Source: Kiritimatiellia bacterium (GTDB lineage: Bacteria; Verrucomicrobiota; Kiritimatiellia; RFP12; UBA1067). Taken from it: a DNA stretch of 52,249 bases. Below are positions 43,187-52,185 of the stretch, piece by piece. The notes beneath the pieces are model-generated. The model did no database searches and was not told where the DNA came from. It saw only the letters and a program-made list of their open reading frames with translations. Both the position numbers and the translations under genes were made by a program. The stretch is from NCBI GenBank assembly GCA_017520845.1, contig JAFXEU010000008.1, positions 1 to 52,249 on the forward strand, read 5' to 3'. Within the stretch, counting starts at the first letter, position 1, and each line of letters begins with the position of its first letter.

Positions 43187-43731
43187 ATTCGGGTGCAAAG
43201 AGACATTCCACAATTATTGTTTAGCCGTTAATGGCTTCGCGCTTTACTATTGCTTGCTTGCTTGCTGCTTGCTATGTATAAATGCGGCCACGGATTTGGG
43301 CAACCGTGCTCCACTTTTGATATGGCCGACTGCGAGCTGCGGCGGTTGTCTGGAGCTCACCATCGCCCATATCAAAAGCTGAGCACGGTGCACCCGCTTG
43401 AGCGCGCTGCTCTAGCGACCTGCTTCGCAGGCTCGGCTTCGCCTCGGCAGATACCTACGGGTTCTCGCTTCGCTCGAAGGTTCCCTCCGAAAGCTTCGCT
43501 TTCTTCGGTGCATCTCAGCAACATCCGCCGCGTTATGAAAAGTCACAGCAAGAACAAGGAGTAATAAGATTATGGTTATTACTGTTGCACAGACGAGGAA
43601 TCGCTTTTTCAGATTTTTAGACGATAAAACATCAGTTCTACACAATGAAATGAGGTATACAACAAAATTCAGCCCTATAAACTGGGATATTCCAGCTAAG
43701 TGTGGTTGAACGGGGAACGGGGAATGGGTGC
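43187..43731. other. non-coding gap with palindromes and repeat fragments
   Basis: No convincing gene. It holds a run of TGCTTGCT units (43250-43273), the palindrome at 43303-43389, a GC-rich stretch with many CTTCG loops (43420-43510), an inverted repeat GTAATAA-N8-TTATTAC (43561-43582) and a heptamer run GAACGGG GAACGGG GAATGGG (43708-43728). An open minus-strand frame at 43412-43645 encodes a hydrophobic segment but has no ATG and runs into the repeats. Confidence 0.6.
43303..43389. repeat. imperfect 23-bp palindrome
   Basis: Arms 43303-43325 and 43367-43389 are complementary at 21 of 23 positions, enclosing 41 nt. Such a structure can extrude as a hairpin in single-stranded DNA or RNA. 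The segment at 43430-43455 just downstream is nearly identical to 12034-12059 of the other non-coding element. Confidence 0.65.
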
Positions 43732-44370
43732 TCAGTCGCGCAACGCGTCTAAAAGCGCTTCGGGCGTAATTTTTTTGCCTTTCGCGCGAAGAACGACGAT
43801 TCTTCCGATCAAGGCGCTCTCAACATCTGAAATGCAGACACCGTCCTTGCGATCCTCCAATATCCGCATAAGATCGCCGGCCGTAAGACGTTCCTTGTTC
43901 TTTTTAGGCGGAACGAAGAAGTCGGTAAGCTTTATCGCAATGAACGTCACAGGACTGAGAACGAGCGAAACAAGGCGGAACGGGCCGCTCAAAAGGAGAA
44001 TGCGCCTTAAAGGTCTCGCCGAACAGAGAAGCTTAGGCATGAATTCGGACGTGTACAGAACGACGAAAGCCGCGAAGAAGCTCCAAAGGACGCTCGCGAT
44101 TTCATTTTGAGAAAAAAGGTAAACAGAGAGCGCCGCCGTTGCCGCAGAATACGAAACGTTAGCGAGGTTGTTGCCGATAAGAATCGTCGTCGTCGTCCAA
44201 CTCATATCGGACAAGGCCTTCTGAACTCGCTTCGCCCTCACTCCACCCTCTCGCGCCATGTGGAGAATGCGCTCGCGGCTCACCGAAAGAAACGCCGTTT
44301 CCGTTCCCGAGAAAAACGCCGAAAAAACGAGAGCGACCAATGCGCCTGACAGCAGAAGAACTATCGTCAC
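43732..44370 (-). CDS. DUF21/CNNM transmembrane protein without CBS domains
   Basis: 212 aa with about four hydrophobic segments and the DUF21 pattern FSAFFSGTETAFLSVSRERI, TTILIGNNLANVSYS and TSEFMPKLLCS. The soluble CBS pair and CorC domain of the full-length family are absent; a short remnant (residues about 165-212, SDVESALIGRIVVLRAKGK) is left. It overlaps its larger paralog by 4 nt. Possibly a partner subunit in divalent-cation (magnesium) transport; inference only. Confidence 0.82.
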   Translation of the reverse strand: MTIVLLLSGALVALVFSAFFSGTETAFLSVSRERILHMAREGGVRAKRVQKALSDMSWTTTTILIGNNLANVSYSAATAALSVYLFSQNEIASVLWSFFAAFVVLYTSEFMPKLLCSARPLRRILLLSGPFRLVSLVLSPVTFIAIKLTDFFVPPKKNKERLTAGDLMRILEDRKDGVCISDVESALIGRIVVLRAKGKKITPEALLDALRD

Positions 44371-45620
44371 GGATTATCCTCCTCGGTTCTGACAACCTCT
44401 TCATCGCTCTCAGCCAGAATCTCCCAATCGTCCCCTGTTTGCGATCTTGAGACAACCTCGATTCTCACGCTGGTCACTCGACGGCGGCGGCGCTTGAGAA
44501 CCGTCGCCCGGCAGCCGTCTGCTTCGATCTCCTGTCCAACATGTGGGATGCGCCCGGCGTGAAACTGGACCCAGCCGGAAAGCCTGTCTGCATCTTCCGC
44601 CTCAAGCTCAACGTCGAGTTCGCGGTTTATTTCATCGAGACTCGCGCGCGCGTCGATCTCCCAGACGTTCTCGCCCGCGCGCACAATCTGAGGCTCTGCC
44701 TTCGGGTTTCCGAAAACGTGCGGGCCGACGATCAGTTCAAGTACGTCATTCTGAGAAATAAATCCGGCCGTTCCACCGTATTCGTCGAGCACGACGGCGA
44801 CGGGCTTTCCGCTTTTAGCGAACATGACGAGAAGGTCGTCGAGCGTCACCGTTTCGGGGACGAAAAGCGCATCGTCGATCACGCCCGTCTTAACGTCGAT
44901 AACGCCCTCTATCGCGTCAGGCGAACGGCGAAATACCGGCAGATATCGATGTGTCGCGTTTTTAAGGCACTCTTTTCGTCTGGATTCGTCAAGATCGATA
45001 TCATAACCCTCGATGTCCACGCGCGGCGTCATTTCGTCGTTTGCGCAGAGCTCCGAAAGCCTCAAAACGCCTTCGACCATTTCGGCGTCCGCCTCGGTTA
45101 CCGTGCCGTCTTCCACGGCGCTCTCCATAACGGAAATGAGCTCGCCGTCCGAAAGAGCTCGGCGCTCGCGAGCGAGCATCGGAGAAAACGCCTTTGATGA
45201 AATCGATAGAAGTTTATTAAACGGCGTAAAAAGAACACGCCAGAATATTAGCATACGGGAATATACAGGCGCAATCTCCTCGGTAAATCTGAGCGCGAGG
45301 CGCTTGGGAGTAATCTCTCCGAATACAAGCAGCATAACCGTCATCACGGGAATCGCGAGATAGGAGCGAGAGGGCCAATTGGTCGCTATAATGTAATAGC
45401 CGAGCGTCGAAACGGCGAAGTTTACGAAAGTGTTTCCGACGAGGAGCGTCGAAAAAAGAACGGCCTTGTCGGAAAGGCAGCGTCCTATCATCGCGTCTGC
45501 AGCGGGATTGCGAGATTTAATCCTCGCGCGCTGAGCCCCCGTTAAAGAAAAGAGAACCGTCTCGGCGCTCGAAAAAAACGCCGACAGAAGAAAAAGAACG
45601 ACCAATGCCGCTATGAGCAT
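44367..45620 (-). CDS. CNNM/CorC-family membrane protein with CBS domains
   Basis: 417 aa. N-terminal DUF21 membrane domain (FLLSAFFSSAETVLFSLTGAQ, STLLVGNTFVNFAVS, FGEITPKRLALRF), then a CBS pair (about 190-310, with EMTPRVDIEG and VLDEYGGTAGFISQNDVLE), then a CorC/HlyC domain (VWEIDARASLDEINRELDVEL). Such proteins are linked to Mg2+ export or resistance. AAAGGA lies before the ATG. First of a two-gene unit with its DUF21-only paralog. Confidence 0.9.
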   Translation of the reverse strand: MLIAALVVLFLLSAFFSSAETVLFSLTGAQRARIKSRNPAADAMIGRCLSDKAVLFSTLLVGNTFVNFAVSTLGYYIIATNWPSRSYLAIPVMTVMLLVFGEITPKRLALRFTEEIAPVYSRMLIFWRVLFTPFNKLLSISSKAFSPMLARERRALSDGELISVMESAVEDGTVTEADAEMVEGVLRLSELCANDEMTPRVDIEGYDIDLDESRRKECLKNATHRYLPVFRRSPDAIEGVIDVKTGVIDDALFVPETVTLDDLLVMFAKSGKPVAVVLDEYGGTAGFISQNDVLELIVGPHVFGNPKAEPQIVRAGENVWEIDARASLDEINRELDVELEAEDADRLSGWVQFHAGRIPHVGQEIEADGCRATVLKRRRRRVTSVRIEVVSRSQTGDDWEILAESDEEVVRTEEDNP

Positions 45621-45662
45621 GGCCGTTCCTTTTTACCGGTTCTTAATTCCGTCGTATTCAAC

Positions 45663-47162
45663 TTAACCACAGTAGAAATACTTCTTAACGAGTTTGGCGA
45701 CTTCGGCGGGCTTCTTCTGGATGTCGCGGCGGAGCGTACGGTCGTCGAACGCGCGGAGCTGCGAAAGAATACCGTCGATCATCGCGGGAGAGAAGACGCC
45801 GCCCTCTTCGTATACCGCACGCTGCTGCTCAAGGCAGTCGGCCGAAGCGGCACAGCTGTCGGGAAGAGTCGCGAGCGACTTAAGAAGCTTCTCGTTCTCC
45901 TTCTTGTGGATGTTGACGTTTACGTAAGTCGCGTCGGCGACCTTGACGCCGTCCTTGAGTGAGAAACCGTAGCGGCACGCGACGGCGAGACCGGCCATCA
46001 GCAGATAAACATTGGCCGAAGCGTCGGGCGAGCGCATCTCGACCGTCTGCTTCTCGGCGGTGTTGTACGCAGCGGCGGTCTCCTTGGGGTTTGCCTGCTT
46101 GCAAAGATCGGTCTTTGCAGTCCAGCCGAGCGGAACGCGTACGAGAACGGAGCGGTTGCGGTCGCCCCAGCATACGTTTGTCGGAGCTTCCTGATGAGGG
46201 ACTAAACGGAAGTAGCTCGTCGGATTCATGTTACCGAACGCCGTGATGGAAGGGGCGAGCTTCATCATGCCTGCGATGGCGCGCTTTGCGGAATCGGAAA
46301 TCTTGCCGCATTTAAGCATCTGATTCTTTCCGTTCTTCATAAGGCGCATGTGAACATGGAGACCCGAGCCCGCCTTGCCGACGGTGATCTTCGGCGCGAA
46401 CGTGATGTCGTAACCGTACTCGGCGCCGAGATTGCGGATCATCCACTTCGCGACCGTAAGCTGATTGGCGGCGTCCTCGGCGGCGCAGGGGAGAAACTCG
46501 ATTTCGTTCTGCTCGTAGAGTTTACCGTCCTGGGTGAAGTTGCCGACTTCGGAGTGGCCGTACTTGATGAGGCCGCCCGCGAGAGAAATGTAGTGCATGC
46601 ACTTCTGGCGAAATTCGTTGAACTTCGCGAACGGAGCGGACTCGTGATAACCGCGCTGATCGACCGCGGGGAACGCGGCGGACTCGGGAGCGATCACGTA
46701 ATATTCAAGTTCGCCCATAGCCTGGAACTCAAGGCCCGTCGCCTTCTTGAACGCGGCGCACGCCTTGCGGAGCGTATATTCGGGCGAAGATTCGAGAGGC
46801 TCGCCGTCCTTGTTGAAGAACGAACAGAGAAGGCAAAGCGTGGGAAGCTTAGCGAAAGGATCGATGAACGCCGACGAGAAGCGCGGAACGACGTAAAGGT
46901 CGGAGCTCGACGCTTCGATGTAGCTGAAGAGCGAAGAGCCGTCGACGCGCTCGCCGCACGAAAGAATCTCATCGAGATAAGCCTCGTCGTTCAAAACGAA
47001 GTTGAGCGTCTTAAGACGACCGTCACCGCCCGGATACATAAAGTTGACATGGCGGATACCCTGGGCCTTGATAAACTTCTTTATATCGGCCTTGGTGAAT
47101 GCCTCACGGGGCTTCTTGATGCAGGCGACGATGTCGCAGACGTTGGCGTCAGTATTTAACAT
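45663..47162 (-). CDS. glnA: glutamine synthetase
   Basis: 499 aa. Makes glutamine from glutamate, ammonia and ATP. Active-site segments are MGELEYYVI, GSGLHVHMRL (the G-S-G-x-H-x-H loop), and the ATP-site CWGDRNRSVLVRVP with VEMRSPDASANVYL. The tyrosine segment used for adenylylation in enteric enzymes is not recognisable, so that control is probably missing. An AAGGAA site lies before the ATG. Confidence 0.93.
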   Translation of the reverse strand: MLNTDANVCDIVACIKKPREAFTKADIKKFIKAQGIRHVNFMYPGGDGRLKTLNFVLNDEAYLDEILSCGERVDGSSLFSYIEASSSDLYVVPRFSSAFIDPFAKLPTLCLLCSFFNKDGEPLESSPEYTLRKACAAFKKATGLEFQAMGELEYYVIAPESAAFPAVDQRGYHESAPFAKFNEFRQKCMHYISLAGGLIKYGHSEVGNFTQDGKLYEQNEIEFLPCAAEDAANQLTVAKWMIRNLGAEYGYDITFAPKITVGKAGSGLHVHMRLMKNGKNQMLKCGKISDSAKRAIAGMMKLAPSITAFGNMNPTSYFRLVPHQEAPTNVCWGDRNRSVLVRVPLGWTAKTDLCKQANPKETAAAYNTAEKQTVEMRSPDASANVYLLMAGLAVACRYGFSLKDGVKVADATYVNVNIHKKENEKLLKSLATLPDSCAASADCLEQQRAVYEEGGVFSPAMIDGILSQLRAFDDRTLRRDIQKKPAEVAKLVKKYFYCG

Positions 47163-47192
47163 ATATGTTTTCCTTAGGATTTAACTCCCAAT

Positions 47193-47198
47193 ATTATA
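47193..47198 (-). promoter_or_regulatory. -10 box of glnA
   Basis: TATAAT on the minus strand 30 nt before the ATG. No clear -35 box, which may point to an activator. Confidence 0.45.
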
Positions 47199-47245
47199 TC
47201 AAATCTTCAAGCGAATGCAGTAAAGAAACTGCGAGAAGCCGAAGT

Positions 47246-49330
47246 CTACGTTCCAGAGATGGAGATTTCACCCTTCTCCGCCGTGATTGCGACCGTCGCG
47301 CCGGGAGGATAGCGCCCTGCCACTATCGCCTTGGCGACGGGGTTCTCAAGCTCGCGCTGGATCGTGCGCTTTACGGGTCTCGCGCCGAACTGCGGATCGT
47401 ATCCGCGCTCCGCGATGAGATCGAGCGCCGCATCGTCGATCTTGAACGCAAGCTGGTTGTCTGCGAGACGCTTTGCAAAGTCGGCGATCTGAAGCTTGAC
47501 GATTTCGCGTATCTCGTCCTTGCCGAGAGAATCGAATTCGAGAACTTCGTCCAGCCTGTTTAAGAACTCCGGTCTGAAAATCTCACCGAGCGTTTCCTTC
47601 GGGGCATTCGACGTCATTATGACGACGGTATTCTTGAACGACACCGTGCGTCCGTGGCTGTCGGTAAGGCGTCCGTCGTCGAGAACCTGCAGAAGCATAT
47701 TGAAGACGTCGGGGTGGGCCTTTTCGATTTCGTCTAAGAGAACGACAGAGAACTGTTTACGCCTCACCGCCTCGGTAAGCTGACCGCCCTCGTCGAAGCC
47801 GACATATCCGGGAGGTGCGCCCACGAGACGCGAAACGGCGAACTTCTCCATATATTCAGACATATCGAGCCGCACCATCGCATTCTCATCGTCGAACAAC
47901 TCCTGGGCGAGCGCCTTGGCGAGTTCCGTCTTTCCGACTCCCGTGGGACCGAGAAAGAGGAACGCGCCGATCGGACGGTTGCGGTTTTTAATTCCCGCAC
48001 GAGAGCGGATTACCGCGTCGGACACGGCGTTTACGGCCTTATCCTGACCGATGACGCGCTTATGGAGCGTCTCGGCGAGGCGCATAAGCTTCTCGCGCTC
48101 GCCTTCGACAAGCTTAGTCATCGGTATACCGCTCCAGCGCGAAACCACCTCGGCGATTTCGTCGGCAGTCACCTCTTCTCTGAGCAGAACTTCGGCATCA
48201 CCCTTAGATGAATTATTTTCATTGGACTTAAGCCGTTTTTCAAGCGCCGGAATAACGCCGTATTTAAGACGGGCCGCCGTCTCGTTGTCACCTCTTGCAA
48301 GGGCGTTCTCATAGTTTATTCTCTCCTCTTCAAGTTTATTGCGGACTTTGCGCACTTCTTCATGCGCAGCCTTTTCTTTCTGCCACTGGGCCGTCATTCT
48401 GTCAGCCTTCTCTTTCAATGAGGAAAGTTCGGTCTGCAATTCTGACAGACGTTTTTTCGACGCGTCGTCTTTTTCCTTCTTAAGCGCAATCTCCTCGATT
48501 TCAAGACGGCGGACATGGCGCGAGATTTCGTCCAGCTCTTTCGGGCACGAGTCCATCTCGGTTCTGATTCCGGCGCACGCCTCATCCAAAAGATCGATCG
48601 CCTTGTCGGGCAAGAATCTGTCCTGGATATAGCGCGATGAAAGAACTACGGCGCTTACGAGCGCTTCGTCTCGGATGCTGACGTTGTGGTACTTCTCAAA
48701 GCGTTCCTTGATGCCGCGCAGAATCGAAATCGTATCCTCCTCGTCGGGCGGATCGACCGTGACCGGCTGGAAGCGCCGCTCAAGCGCGGCGTCCGACTCC
48801 ATATATTTACGGTACTCGTCGAGCGTAGTCGCCCCGACGCAGTGCAGCTCGCCTCGCGCAAGCATGGGCTTAAGCATATTGCCGGCATCGGAAGATCCTT
48901 CGGTCTTACCGGCTCCGACGATAGTATGGATTTCATCGATAAAGAGAATTATCTTACCGTCGGACTCTTTAATCTTTTTAAGAACCGACTTAAGACGCTC
49001 CTCGAACTGTCCGCGATACATCGCACCTGCCATCAACGCCGTCATATCGAGCGAAAAGACAGTGCGGTCCTTAAGGCCGTCCGGAACATCGCCGCGGTTG
49101 ATGCGTTGGGCGAGGCCCTCTACGATAGCGGTTTTTCCGACACCCGGCTCACCGATCAGTACGGGATTGTTCTTGGTCTTTCGTGAAAGTATGCGGATAA
49201 CGTCGCGAATCTCGGTATCGCGACCGATTACAGGATCAAGCTTGCCCGATTTCGCAAGCGCGGTAAGATCAGTGCCGTATTTCTCAAGGCACTTCTCGCT
49301 ATCTTCGGGCGGTGTATAAGTAGCATTCAT
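47246..49330 (-). CDS. clpB: ClpB-type disaggregase lacking the N-terminal domain
   Basis: 694 aa. Two AAA+ modules: the first with [18 protein letters not shown] and [12 protein letters not shown], the second with [14 protein letters not shown] and [14 protein letters not shown] coiled-coil middle domain (about residues 250-370) lies between. The C-terminal [21 protein letters not shown] is intact, and the ClpP-binding loop of ClpA/ClpX is not seen. The roughly 150-residue N-terminal substrate-binding domain of full-length ClpB is missing: the chain begins with a short tail and runs straight into [23 protein letters not shown]. Rescues aggregated proteins with DnaK, which is not nearby. Confidence 0.93.
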   Translation of the reverse strand: MNATYTPPEDSEKCLEKYGTDLTALAKSGKLDPVIGRDTEIRDVIRILSRKTKNNPVLIGEPGVGKTAIVEGLAQRINRGDVPDGLKDRTVFSLDMTALMAGAMYRGQFEERLKSVLKKIKESDGKIILFIDEIHTIVGAGKTEGSSDAGNMLKPMLARGELHCVGATTLDEYRKYMESDAALERRFQPVTVDPPDEEDTISILRGIKERFEKYHNVSIRDEALVSAVVLSSRYIQDRFLPDKAIDLLDEACAGIRTEMDSCPKELDEISRHVRRLEIEEIALKKEKDDASKKRLSELQTELSSLKEKADRMTAQWQKEKAAHEEVRKVRNKLEEERINYENALARGDNETAARLKYGVIPALEKRLKSNENNSSKGDAEVLLREEVTADEIAEVVSRWSGIPMTKLVEGEREKLMRLAETLHKRVIGQDKAVNAVSDAVIRSRAGIKNRNRPIGAFLFLGPTGVGKTELAKALAQELFDDENAMVRLDMSEYMEKFAVSRLVGAPPGYVGFDEGGQLTEAVRRKQFSVVLLDEIEKAHPDVFNMLLQVLDDGRLTDSHGRTVSFKNTVVIMTSNAPKETLGEIFRPEFLNRLDEVLEFDSLGKDEIREIVKLQIADFAKRLADNQLAFKIDDAALDLIAERGYDPQFGARPVKRTIQRELENPVAKAIVAGRYPPGATVAITAEKGEISISGT

Positions 49331-49361
49331 TGTTTTATTCCTTCCTTACACCTGAATAAAA

Positions 49362-49394
49362 GCAAATGACATGCCAAGCCGGATTCTTGGCCTA
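49362..49394 (-). promoter_or_regulatory. inverted repeat upstream of clpB
   Basis: On the minus strand GCCAAG-N7-CTTGGC forms a 6-bp inverted repeat about 45 nt before the ATG. It could be an operator or a hairpin in the leader; no sigma70 or heat-shock promoter is obvious. Confidence 0.3.
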
Positions 49395-49427
49395 AAAAAC
49401 AAACTCCGCGACATTTTGTCGCGGAGT
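49394..49427 (-). terminator. intrinsic terminator of the VIT-domain gene
   Basis: Perfect 11-bp stem, 49403-49413 with 49417-49427, loop of 3, followed on the minus strand by TTTGTTTTTT (49402-49393). It lies 25 nt after the gene stop. Confidence 0.9.
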
Positions 49428-49452
49428 CGATACATTATGTCTCTAAATGCGA

Positions 49453-52044
49453 TTACAACTTCACTTCGCCGATAAGCAATTTCTCTTTAGGCTTGTCGAG
49501 GCGGAATGTGATAAGCTGGAACTTTTCGTCCTTCGTTCCCCAATCGGTGTATACGCAAACCGTTATCGTCGCGGCTCCCGTAAGCGAAGTCTGATGCGAG
49601 GCGAAGTAATTGGAGCATATCTTGTAAACGCCGCGCTCAAGATCCTTCTTAAGATACTCTTCAGGGCCATAGCCCGTCGTAACATCCTCCGAGACAAACC
49701 CGCCCTCAGACGTGCGGCGATGACCGTAGTACGCCTCTTCTCCGTTCGGCTCAAGAACATGAATATCAATATCGGTCTGATCGACATCCCAGCTCATGAC
49801 GATTCTTAGCTTAACCGGAAGATCGCGCCGATACGCCGCGTCAAACTCGGGCACTTTGGGCTTCTGATCTAAAAGCCACTTTGCAGACTCAACCCACGAA
49901 ATCAAGCCATTGAGCTCCTCAAGCGCAATAATCGAAACCTGGAAGTCATTGCCGCGTATACCGCTCTTGCGGGCACGGACATTGAATGCCGCATCGGCGA
50001 AAAGTTTCAGCGCCTCTTCAATATAAGGATGCGGCGCGTAAGAACTCGAACTTATCAACTTAAGCATTTTACCGTATTCCGCCAAGACAAGCGCGAGATC
50101 GCGCCTCGACTGCGCCTCTTCGCCGCGCAGTTTAAGCGCTTTGCGGAAAGCGAGAATCGAAAGCTTATAACTCCTCGCCTCTCGCGCGCGCCAGCCCATC
50201 GAGCGCCAAAGCGCAGCGTCTTCAAGCTTAAACTCGGCAAGATTCGATATGATTGTATCCGCCGTCATCCTCCCTCTCCCTCCAGCCTTATAGAACCATC
50301 CCGCGCAATCAAGATAAAACGCAGGTGACTGACCGTACTTCTCGCGCTCCTTCAAATATGCTTTATATGCTTCGTCCTTATCGGATGCGGCTTTCAACGT
50401 CTCAAGATACGGAGTTTTAGGATCCCACGCCTTAAGCGAGACAGTCGGAGCAGACGACTGAACCGCAGCTTGCGGCGCCGCTTTGCATTCTGCCTGCGGT
50501 GCCGAAGACCGCCATCCCGCCTCCACATTCGCCATCATCTCACTGCGTCTTTCTCTGCGAAAAGCTCTCGCGCCAGCAGCAGGGGTCGACTCCATTGCAG
50601 GTGACGAAGAAGAGGCCATTTCGGCATCCGAATGAGCCACATCAAAAACTCCGCTCTTCGGAGTGCGTTTGGGAGGCTTGGGATTATTCCACCACTTTAC
50701 ACGCTCTTCCCAATATCTAAGGAGATTCGCCTCATGATCGGCCTTCGCCTTTTTGGCGGCTATCGGATCATCCTGCGCGGCGCGGCGCTTTTTCCATTCG
50801 CCATGGAAACTCATTTTTTCGTTCGGCTCGATATCATGCTCCAGATACTGCTCCAATGTCTCAAGAACGATAAGCGAATGATTGGGACCTGCGACAGAAT
50901 ACTTTCGAGCGAGCTTAAGAAACTCATCTTTGCGGCTGTCGGCCTGATTGGCGAGGTCGCTCATACGGCGTTTAGCCCAGACGGTCGCGAGTAATGTTCC
51001 GTTATTGGCGCTTGCACCGTCAGGAATCTTCTCGTCGACGCCAAGTTTCCTTACCTCGATCGGACGCATTGGCGCATCATCACGCGAGGCGACGGTTACA
51101 TTAGCCATATCCTCATATTTAGGCGTCGTAAGCCCCATCGTATCAATCTCGTCCGTAAAAAGAAGAGCGCCCGACGAATCCTTAGCAGGCTTAAACCTAA
51201 TATACTTAAGCTTCTCAATCGCCGCATCTATTAAAGTGCCGCCATCGTAAACGAGCGCATCAATCTCTTTAAGAAGATTCTCTTTGGTAAAAGCCGTCGG
51301 ATATAACTTAGCGTCACAATTAAAAACAATTAAACGCCACTCACCGTCTTTAGGGAGTAAGTCCAGTTTCTTGCACCAGGCAGCGGCGAACTGTTTCGCG
51401 CTCATACTCGTATCCCAAATAATTACGCCTTTATTAAATGCCGCAATCTTTTCGGAAATCGATGCCGTTTTCTTTTCTTCGCCCGAATAAGTCGCGACAA
51501 ACACCTCGTCGCCGTCGCGCTCGAAAATCTCGGCCGGCTTGATATCATCTTTAGCGACGACATATTCAACCTCGGCTTTGCGCGGCGTTTTAGGATTAAG
51601 CGGGAATATTCTCGTACGCCAGATATTGCCCTTAACATACTCGACAATGCCGGGATCGACGCGCTTACGGGTTTCGTTCTCGAATGCTACACGCGCCTTC
51701 TCCTTCTCGCAGATAACGCCTGGAATCATATCGCCGTTAATCTCAAGCGCGTAGCCGCACACGAACGCGCCGTCGGGAATCGGGAACTCTAATTCGCCCG
51801 ACATTATGCGCGCGTTCGGATTCGTGAACGTGAGATTCACCTTAACGCGCTTGAAAAACGCGTTCTCCGCCGCAACAGTCTCTTTCGTCTCGACAACGAC
51901 ATTCGTCTCGTTCGCTCTAAGATCGCCGACCGTAATAACCGGCATCGGATGCGGCCTTAACGGAGGATGCGGCATAATGACCTTCGCTGAAACGTCCATG
52001 GCGCCGACAAGCGCTACAAGCATAAATATAGGAAAATTTTTCAT
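49453..52044 (-). CDS. secreted VIT and von Willebrand A domain protein
   Basis: 863 aa, signal peptide to about Ala20. Residues about 40-170 form a VIT domain (vault/inter-alpha-trypsin type). A vWA-like domain follows with the metal-site motif DTSMS (about residue 210) and a later GGTLIDAAIEKLKYIRF. A low-complexity Ala/Pro/Ser stretch occupies about 480-540, then helical repeats (TPR-like, 550-720). A C-terminal domain (about 740-860, IDIHVLEPNGEEAYYGH and YKICSNYF) matches the DUF2135/YfaP type. Probably a periplasmic or surface adhesion/assembly factor; exact role unknown. The ATG is 7 nt from the -10 box. Confidence 0.85.
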   Translation of the reverse strand: MKNFPIFMLVALVGAMDVSAKVIMPHPPLRPHPMPVITVGDLRANETNVVVETKETVAAENAFFKRVKVNLTFTNPNARIMSGELEFPIPDGAFVCGYALEINGDMIPGVICEKEKARVAFENETRKRVDPGIVEYVKGNIWRTRIFPLNPKTPRKAEVEYVVAKDDIKPAEIFERDGDEVFVATYSGEEKKTASISEKIAAFNKGVIIWDTSMSAKQFAAAWCKKLDLLPKDGEWRLIVFNCDAKLYPTAFTKENLLKEIDALVYDGGTLIDAAIEKLKYIRFKPAKDSSGALLFTDEIDTMGLTTPKYEDMANVTVASRDDAPMRPIEVRKLGVDEKIPDGASANNGTLLATVWAKRRMSDLANQADSRKDEFLKLARKYSVAGPNHSLIVLETLEQYLEHDIEPNEKMSFHGEWKKRRAAQDDPIAAKKAKADHEANLLRYWEERVKWWNNPKPPKRTPKSGVFDVAHSDAEMASSSSPAMESTPAAGARAFRRERRSEMMANVEAGWRSSAPQAECKAAPQAAVQSSAPTVSLKAWDPKTPYLETLKAASDKDEAYKAYLKEREKYGQSPAFYLDCAGWFYKAGGRGRMTADTIISNLAEFKLEDAALWRSMGWRAREARSYKLSILAFRKALKLRGEEAQSRRDLALVLAEYGKMLKLISSSSYAPHPYIEEALKLFADAAFNVRARKSGIRGNDFQVSIIALEELNGLISWVESAKWLLDQKPKVPEFDAAYRRDLPVKLRIVMSWDVDQTDIDIHVLEPNGEEAYYGHRRTSEGGFVSEDVTTGYGPEEYLKKDLERGVYKICSNYFASHQTSLTGAATITVCVYTDWGTKDEKFQLITFRLDKPKEKLLIGEVKL

Positions 52045-52051
52045 ATAAATG

Positions 52052-52081
52052 AGTATACCCCATTCTTAAGCAGATAGTCAA
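52052..52081 (-). promoter_or_regulatory. promoter of the VIT-domain gene
   Basis: TTGACT (52081-52076) and TATACT (52057-52052), spacer 18 nt, near-identical to the pgi promoter including AATCAGG upstream and most spacer bases. Confidence 0.8.
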
Positions 52082-52107
52082 CCTGATTTCTCCAAATATT
52101 TTTACAA

Positions 52108-52139
52108 GGGGTGCACCGAGAAATTTATGCAAGCACCCC
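52108..52139. repeat. inverted repeat in the divergent promoter region
   Basis: GGGGTGC (52108-52114) and GCACCCC (52133-52139) with an 18-nt centre lie between the two divergent promoters. Could be an operator or a small hairpin. Confidence 0.4.
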
Positions 52140-52150
52140 AATATTTCCGC

Positions 52151-52179
52151 TTGCATTTTGCGAACACATATACTATAAT
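52151..52179 (+). promoter_or_regulatory. promoter of the right-edge gene
   Basis: TTGCAT (52151-52156) and TATAAT (52174-52179), spacer 17 nt, ending 6 nt before a plus-strand ATG. Confidence 0.65.
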
Positions 52180-52185
52180 ATATGT

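Noticed and set aside
43250..43273. TGCTTGCT run as a possible CRISPR
   Set aside because: Units are too short and there are no spacers; no CRISPR array or cas gene is in the window.
43412..43645. Minus-strand open frame with a hydrophobic segment
   Set aside because: No ATG or ribosome site, and its second half is the repeat sequence; at best a gene remnant.
49394..49427. Perfect 11-bp inverted repeat as operator of clpB
   Set aside because: The T run and its position after the VIT gene fit a terminator better.
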